Assembly: GCA_035632395.1 (NCBI GenBank)
Contig: DASQGX010000259.1
Location: forward strand, 1-8,287
Reading direction: 5' to 3'
Origin: REEB95 sp035632395
GTDB lineage: Bacteria > Pseudomonadota > Alphaproteobacteria > ATCC43930 > CGMCC-115725
DNA length: 8,287 bases
Shown: positions 5,519 through 8,287 of the stretch, piece after piece
Layout: every line of letters begins with the position of its first letter
Numbering within the stretch: position 1 is the first letter of the stretch
Program-made: the position numbers and the translations under genes
Notes under the pieces: generated by a model
What the model was told of the DNA's origin: nothing
Database searches by the model: none
The model's input: the letters and a program-made list of their open reading frames with translations, nothing else

Positions 5519-6154
5519 ATGCTGCGAAAGTGCACGCGCATTCTCGGGCTGGTTGCGGTATTCGCCGCTGCGTCCGGCTGCACGTCGATGCCGACGTCAA
5601 CACCGGTAGCATATCACGACCCTGTTCCATACTGCGCGGCGGTCGGCACGATCGACCATCCGGATAACCGGTACGACGGACCGGCCTCGCCCGAATGGAT
5701 AGCCGACGCCGTGACCCGATCCTTGCATTTGGGACCCGCGGTCACCGCCCAGATGGCGTTACCGGTCGTCTGGCGTTGCGTCGACGGATCGGTTGCAGCC
5801 TGCAGCTTCGGTTTCGGCATGCCGTGCGACGCCAAGGTCGGCGATACAAGCCACGTGCCGACGAAAGACGAGATGGATTTTTGCCGCGCGTTCCCCGATG
5901 TCGACCGGCCCTTGCCAGGCATGAGCGGACCCCCATCGATCTATACGTGGGGCTGCCGTGCCGGCTGGCCTCACATCATTGGCCTGCGGAACGATCTCGA
6001 CGCGGAGGGCTATCCGCGCCGCTACTGGCTGCGGGTCACGCCCGGTCCGGCCTTCTCGGCCCAGCTCGACCCAACGCCGTACAACGCATCCAATTGCGCG
6101 GGCAGCGGCAGGCCGGCGCGCCGCGCCACCTGTTCGAGCGTAGCGCCGACATAG
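5519..6154 (+). CDS. Cys-rich predicted lipoprotein of unknown function
   Basis: A 211-aa protein with a basic N-terminus, a hydrophobic core and lipobox Ala18-Ser-Gly-Cys21, so it is likely lipidated. Thr at +2 suggests the outer membrane. The mature part has six Cys in a characteristic order: YCAAVGTID (39), WRCVDGSVAAC (87, 95), GMPCDAK (103), DFCRAF (122) and YTWGCRAG (146). From memory this resembles small Cys-rich hypothetical proteins of alphaproteobacteria (YCAAVGTID..., WRC..G.V.AC..G.N.PC, FC...P, Y.W.C..G.P); their function is not established. The six Cys could form three disulfides, which makes the divergent TlpA-like gene a notable neighbour. The family-like part seems to end near residue 175. 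The remaining ~36 residues (two more Cys, Arg/Ser/Ala-rich) lie antisense to the converging gene, so the tail may be an extension caused by loss of the original stop. The start lacks a good SD, but the signal peptide fixes it. Confidence 0.78.
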   Translation: MLRKCTRILGLVAVFAAASGCTSMPTSTPVAYHDPVPYCAAVGTIDHPDNRYDGPASPEWIADAVTRSLHLGPAVTAQMALPVVWRCVDGSVAACSFGFGMPCDAKVGDTSHVPTKDEMDFCRAFPDVDRPLPGMSGPPSIYTWGCRAGWPHIIGLRNDLDAEGYPRRYWLRVTPGPAFSAQLDPTPYNASNCAGSGRPARRATCSSVAPT

Positions 6155-6390
6155 ACGGCACTGGTACGGCCGTCCATGCAGAAATAGTGGCCGCCGTGGA
6201 GGATGCCGATCATCAGCCGCGAATGCTGCTCGTCCGGCAGCCGCGCTTCGAAATAATCGCAGAATAGGTCGCTGGCGCGGCAGATCGATTGCCAGCGTCC
6301 GGTATAGGTCATCACGACCGCCACTTCGCGAAGCAGTTCGATATCCGCGGCCGTCAGGCCGTTGGCCGGCAGGGTTGTGTCCCTAGGCAT
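6022..6390 (-). CDS. Hypothetical protein (122 aa), second gene of a coupled pair
   Basis: Unrecognised. The ATG at 6390 overlaps the stop of the preceding gene by 8 bp (ATGCCTAG), a classic translational-coupling arrangement that explains the lack of a good Shine-Dalgarno and supports both genes. The sequence looks like a soluble globular protein: an N-terminal helix (LTAADIELLREVAVVMTYTG), a middle part with Cys and aromatics (SICRASDLFCDYFEARL), a beta-like stretch (HGGHYFCMDGRTSAVYVG) and a C-terminal helix (TLEQVARRAGLPLPAQLDAL). No signal peptide is visible, so it is probably cytoplasmic. Its 3' end overlaps the 3' end of the converging lipoprotein gene by 133 bp. Third positions are G/C-rich in both frames of the overlap, so I cannot dismiss either gene. 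Confidence 0.62.
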   Translation of the reverse strand: MPRDTTLPANGLTAADIELLREVAVVMTYTGRWQSICRASDLFCDYFEARLPDEQHSRLMIGILHGGHYFCMDGRTSAVYVGATLEQVARRAGLPLPAQLDALYGVGSSWAEKAGPGVTRSQ

Positions 6391-6694
6391 GACGGCTCGC
6401 TGCGCGCCGGTGCAAGGTCGGCGCCTTCGGCAGATCCGCACGGAAGCACGCGCCGAAGGTATGCTGCGGCGCCAGGTAATAGGCCAATTCCGCGACTTCC
6501 TCGTCGCACAACAGCTCGGCGATGACGCTCACCAGCGCGAAATAGACGCGATCGGTCGCCATCCGGCGCCGGTCGACGTTGGCGATCAGCGTTCGAAACA
6601 GGGCCGAAGCGGCGACGCGCGAGCCGTTGATGGGATCCGCGTCGAACGTCGATCGCTCGCTGCGATCGGCGACGAATTGGGATTGGATGCTCAT
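6383..6694 (-). CDS. Hypothetical protein (103 aa), first gene of a coupled pair
   Basis: Unrecognised. The ATG at 6694 (MSIQSQFVADRSERSTFDAD...) has an AGGGAG Shine-Dalgarno 8 nt upstream; the frame extends further upstream but with an Arg/Cys-rich, non-protein-like sequence, so I chose this start. Residues ~25-75 look alpha-helical (VAASALFRTLIANVDRRRMA, then VYFALVSVIAELLCDEEVAE), followed by a Tyr/Pro/His patch and a basic tail. There is no signal peptide. The stop overlaps the next start by 8 bp, so the two products are probably made together and may interact. The function is not deducible from the neighbours, which lie on the other strand on both sides. Confidence 0.65.
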   Translation of the reverse strand: MSIQSQFVADRSERSTFDADPINGSRVAASALFRTLIANVDRRRMATDRVYFALVSVIAELLCDEEVAELAYYLAPQHTFGACFRADLPKAPTLHRRAASRHA

Positions 6695-6919
6695 CGCTCT
6701 GTCTCCCTGCCGGACTTGGTCTCCGACACGCGATGCAGAGCAAGAAGCAGGCCACACGCGCGCCGCGGCTCCGGCGCACGCGTCCCTTGGACACGCGTTA
6801 GACACAGCAATGTCCAATCCGCGCGACAATTTCTACATGATGGGCCGCGAATTTTTTTGCCGCCGGCGCGAACGGCGACGACGCGCATACCCAATGGTGT
6901 CCGGTGCAGCGATAGAAAC

Positions 6920-6937
6920 TGTCACCGTCGCGTGACA
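6920..6937. promoter_or_regulatory. 18-bp dyad (TGTCAC-N6-GTGACA), possible activator or operator site
   Basis: Perfect 6-bp arms separated by CGTCGC, centred about 139 bp upstream of the -24 GG of the sigma-54-like element. That is within the range where enhancer-binding activators usually sit. The TGT/ACA spacing is 12, not the 10 of NifA sites, and it is not an NtrC site. It is equally close to the start of the divergent gene pair. Confidence 0.35.
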
Positions 6938-7041
6938 CCCATGTTCAACCGCGAGACAGATTTCGCGCTGACGATACGATCGGATTAACGATTGCGGCGG
7001 CATAGCCGAAAGAAATCCCTTGTGTGCAGCCACAGATTTGT

Positions 7042-7056
7042 CGCGGCCGGGCCGCG
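7042..7056. promoter_or_regulatory. 15-bp perfect palindrome next to the promoter
   Basis: CGCGGCC-G-GGCCGCG has 7-bp perfect arms and a single central base. It ends 8 bp before the sigma-54-like element. The position suits a repressor operator or an RNA-polymerase-proximal factor, but GC-only palindromes arise easily in DNA of this composition. Confidence 0.25.
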
Positions 7057-7064
7057 GCAATCGG

Positions 7065-7080
7065 TTGGCACGCGTTGTGC
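7065..7080 (+). promoter_or_regulatory. Candidate sigma-54 (RpoN) -24/-12 promoter
   Basis: TTGGCACGCGTTGTGC has the invariant GG (7067-7068) and GC (7079-7080) exactly 10 bp apart, with the -24 half TTGGCACG perfect. The -12 half is GTGC rather than TTGC, one mismatch. Transcription would start near 7092, giving a leader of about 50 nt to the ATG at 7141. Sigma-54 promoters need an activator bound upstream; a dyad at 6920-6937 is a candidate site. Confidence 0.45.
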
Positions 7081-7140
7081 GTAGAGGAATGCGACGGCCA
7101 TCGCGCACTCAAGCGCGGGCCCAAAGAGTTTCGCGGCGTG

Positions 7141-7809
7141 ATGATGACGAACCTCAATCGCCAGACCGCATTGGACCCAACCCGGCGTCGGCCCCCGGCT
7201 CGCGCTTGGTCACGCCGTGCCAGCCTGGTGGCGATGTCGCTCGTTGCCGGGCTGGCCGGCGCGCTCGCATTCGGCGGCGTCGCCTCGGCCGCACCGCATG
7301 GCGACACGGCTGGCAACTCGCTGCAGGTCGCGGCGGTAGACACTTTTGGTCCAAGTGTCAGCCGTGAAGAAATGGCGATACCCTCCGGCTCCGGCATCAA
7401 CAACCTGATCGCGGCGCTGGCGAATGTGCTGCCCGGCGCCGGCCCGGAACTGCGGATCAATGCGATCGGCACCGAGTCCGTCGGCGACCGGATCCTGGCG
7501 CGCGACGCCGCAGAAGGCGCCGACATGTCGCTGCGTTTTCTCTGTCCGGACCGCCTCTATCACAGCGACACCGCCTGGTCCAACCACACCAACGCCAACT
7601 GCGATCAAGGCGGCGCTGCGCTCCTGCCCAACGATACCGTGCCGACGACCATATTCGCCAGGTTCGGCCCCACGCCGCCGACGTCGCCGCCGCCGGGCGG
7701 CACGCCCATTCCGACGCCATGCGGCGCAACCGCGCTGTCGTTCTACACGAGCTCGGTGATGAACTCGGTTCCCGGCAACACGCACACGTCCAACGGCGTG
7801 ATTCACTAA
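7141..7809 (+). CDS. Exported Pro-rich protein of unknown function
   Basis: I do not recognise the family. A 222-aa product is predicted from the ATG at 7141. It has a long basic N-region, SRRASLVA (a loose twin-arginine motif, residues 24-31), a hydrophobic core (MSLVAGLAGALAFGGVA) and ASA|AP cleavage near residue 50, so it should be exported by Sec or Tat. The mature part has a helical Ala/Leu/Asn stretch (GINNLIAALANVLPG), a Pro/Thr/Gly-rich linker at ~176-193 (GPTPPTSPPPGGTPIPTP) and a Ser/Thr/Asn-rich C-terminal segment. Three Cys (135, 154, 194) leave one unpaired. The open frame extends upstream to a GTG at 7024, but that would read through the sigma-54-like promoter and bury the signal peptide. 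The Shine-Dalgarno is weak; the double ATG (7141/7144) or a GTG at 7138 could each be used. A LuxR-type regulator starts 17 bp after the stop, so the two are almost certainly co-transcribed. Confidence 0.7.
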   Translation: MMTNLNRQTALDPTRRRPPARAWSRRASLVAMSLVAGLAGALAFGGVASAAPHGDTAGNSLQVAAVDTFGPSVSREEMAIPSGSGINNLIAALANVLPGAGPELRINAIGTESVGDRILARDAAEGADMSLRFLCPDRLYHSDTAWSNHTNANCDQGGAALLPNDTVPTTIFARFGPTPPTSPPPGGTPIPTPCGATALSFYTSSVMNSVPGNTHTSNGVIH

Positions 7810-7826
7810 CGCGAGGTGAGGAGAAA

Positions 7827-8287
7827 ATGTTTGCAGTACGCGGGAGTGAGCAAATGTCGCCACGGCGACCGACGCTTGGTCCAATGCCGATCGCGCATCC
7901 TCATCCGACGCGCGTCGCGGTGATCTCGCCGGCGCCGCTCGAGCGCGAGGGCTTGAAGCTCGTGCTCGAAGACGCTGGCTTCGCGATCGCAATCGAGGTC
8001 GAGGATCTCGCGGCGATTCCGCCGGCGCTGGCGGACGACAATTTGCCCGAGCTGTTCGTCGTCGACGTCTCCGCCGACGGCAATCTGGCCCAATGGCGCG
8101 AACAACTCGGCATGCTGCGCCATCGGTTTCCGCAGGCGCGGATCGTCCTGCTGTCCAACCGGCTGACGCCGGATTGGTGGCTGATCTGCTCGCAGCTCGA
8201 TCTCGACGGCTATCTCTCGAAGGTCAGCCGGCCGCTGGTGTTCAAGCGCCAGCTCGAGCTCATCGTCGCCGGCGAGCGCATGTTCCC
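7827..8287 (+). CDS. LuxR/FixJ-type regulator, receiver domain (cut by right edge)
   Basis: 153 complete codons are present before the edge. After a ~27-residue basic/Pro-rich lead, a receiver-like domain runs from RVAVISPAPLEREGLKLVLE (29-48) through LFVVDVSADG and ARIVLLSNR to DGYLSKVSRPL, ending in the linker LELIVAGERMF. This parallels the LuxR-type gene at 4044 (LDLVMMGENVF), so a C-terminal LuxR helix-turn-helix is expected past the edge but not seen. The acceptor Asp80, a Ser in the LLSN strand and the Lys of YLSK are present, but the usual Asp-Asp pair for Mg is Ser34-Pro35, so phosphorylation would be impaired or atypical. The ATG at 7827 follows AGGTGAGGAG; an internal ATG at 7854 with GGAG 7 nt upstream is an equally good start. 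It lies 17 bp after the exported-protein gene. Confidence 0.85.
   Translation, partial: MFAVRGSEQMSPRRPTLGPMPIAHPHPTRVAVISPAPLEREGLKLVLEDAGFAIAIEVEDLAAIPPALADDNLPELFVVDVSADGNLAQWREQLGMLRHRFPQARIVLLSNRLTPDWWLICSQLDLDGYLSKVSRPLVFKRQLELIVAGERMF

Larger units (their letters stand above)
6695..7140. other. 446-bp divergent intergenic region
   Basis: It separates the minus-strand coupled pair (start 6694) from the plus-strand exported-protein gene (start 7141) and must hold both promoters. It contains a T7 run near 6853, an 18-bp dyad at 6920-6937, a 15-bp GC palindrome at 7042-7056 and a sigma-54-like element at 7065-7080. A possible 41-codon plus-strand frame at 6810-6935 (MSNPRDNFYMMGREFF...) has no ribosome site and a run of Arg, and I do not count it as a gene. 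Confidence 0.6.

Noticed and set aside
6810..6935. Possible 41-aa plus-strand peptide (MSNPRDNFYMMGREFF...)
   Set aside because: No Shine-Dalgarno, a run of Arg codons and an end inside the dyad; too little to call a gene.
6920..6937. NifA upstream activating site (TGT-N10-ACA)
   Set aside because: TGT and ACA are present but 12 bp apart instead of 10, so only a generic dyad is claimed.
6945..7992. Two long minus-strand frames (193 and 260 aa) over the exported-protein gene
   Set aside because: They are antisense shadows: Arg-rich, without start signals, whereas the plus frame has a clear signal peptide and good spacing to the next gene.
1..8287. CRISPR arrays, insertion sequences, tRNA or rRNA genes
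   Set aside because: No repeat-spacer pattern, no transposase-like frame, no terminal inverted repeats and no tRNA T-arm/acceptor pairing were found by eye.

Overview
The window is GC-rich DNA with dense high-GC3 coding blocks. It most likely comes from an alphaproteobacterium, perhaps of the Hyphomicrobiales/Rhodospirillales type. The clues are two short LuxR/FixJ-like regulators with eroded receiver domains, a Cys-rich lipoprotein of a kind I associate with Bradyrhizobium-like genomes, a FixK/FNR-type box and a sigma-54-type promoter. The taxon is an inference; no marker gene is present.

Left block (1-2658), all on the minus strand. In transcription order it holds two small uncharacterised proteins (79 and 106 aa, each with a clear Shine-Dalgarno), a GMC-family FAD oxidoreductase (559 aa), and the start of a carboxymuconolactone decarboxylase/AhpD-like gene that runs off the left edge.

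Centre (2659-4043) is about 1.4 kb with no convincing gene, and parts of it are clearly AT-richer than the flanks. It contains an eroded ORF-like stretch, a tandem pair of 10-bp palindromes, a terminator-like hairpin with no gene in front of it, four copies of ATTGATA, one good FNR/FixK box (TTGATATAAGTCAA) and an 11-bp hairpin just ahead of the next gene. This looks like the long control region of the LuxR-type gene at 4044, possibly with an undetected RNA gene.

Right-centre (4044-6694). The LuxR-type regulator with a pseudo-receiver converges on a Tat-type exported TlpA-like thioredoxin. That gene is divergent from a Cys-rich lipoprotein. The lipoprotein's 3' end overlaps by 133 bp the 3' end of a translationally coupled pair of orphan genes on the other strand.

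Right end (6695-8287). A 446-bp divergent region carries a sigma-54-like -24/-12 element (GG-N10-GC) with a 15-bp palindrome and an 18-bp dyad upstream. It is followed by an unrecognised exported Pro-rich protein and, 17 bp later, a second LuxR-type regulator with a partly eroded receiver, cut by the right edge.

The most interesting part is the set of two atypical regulators that differ in which phosphorylation residues they have lost, together with oxygen-type (FixK/FNR) and sigma-54-type control signals and a small set of envelope proteins. A functional link between them is inference only.
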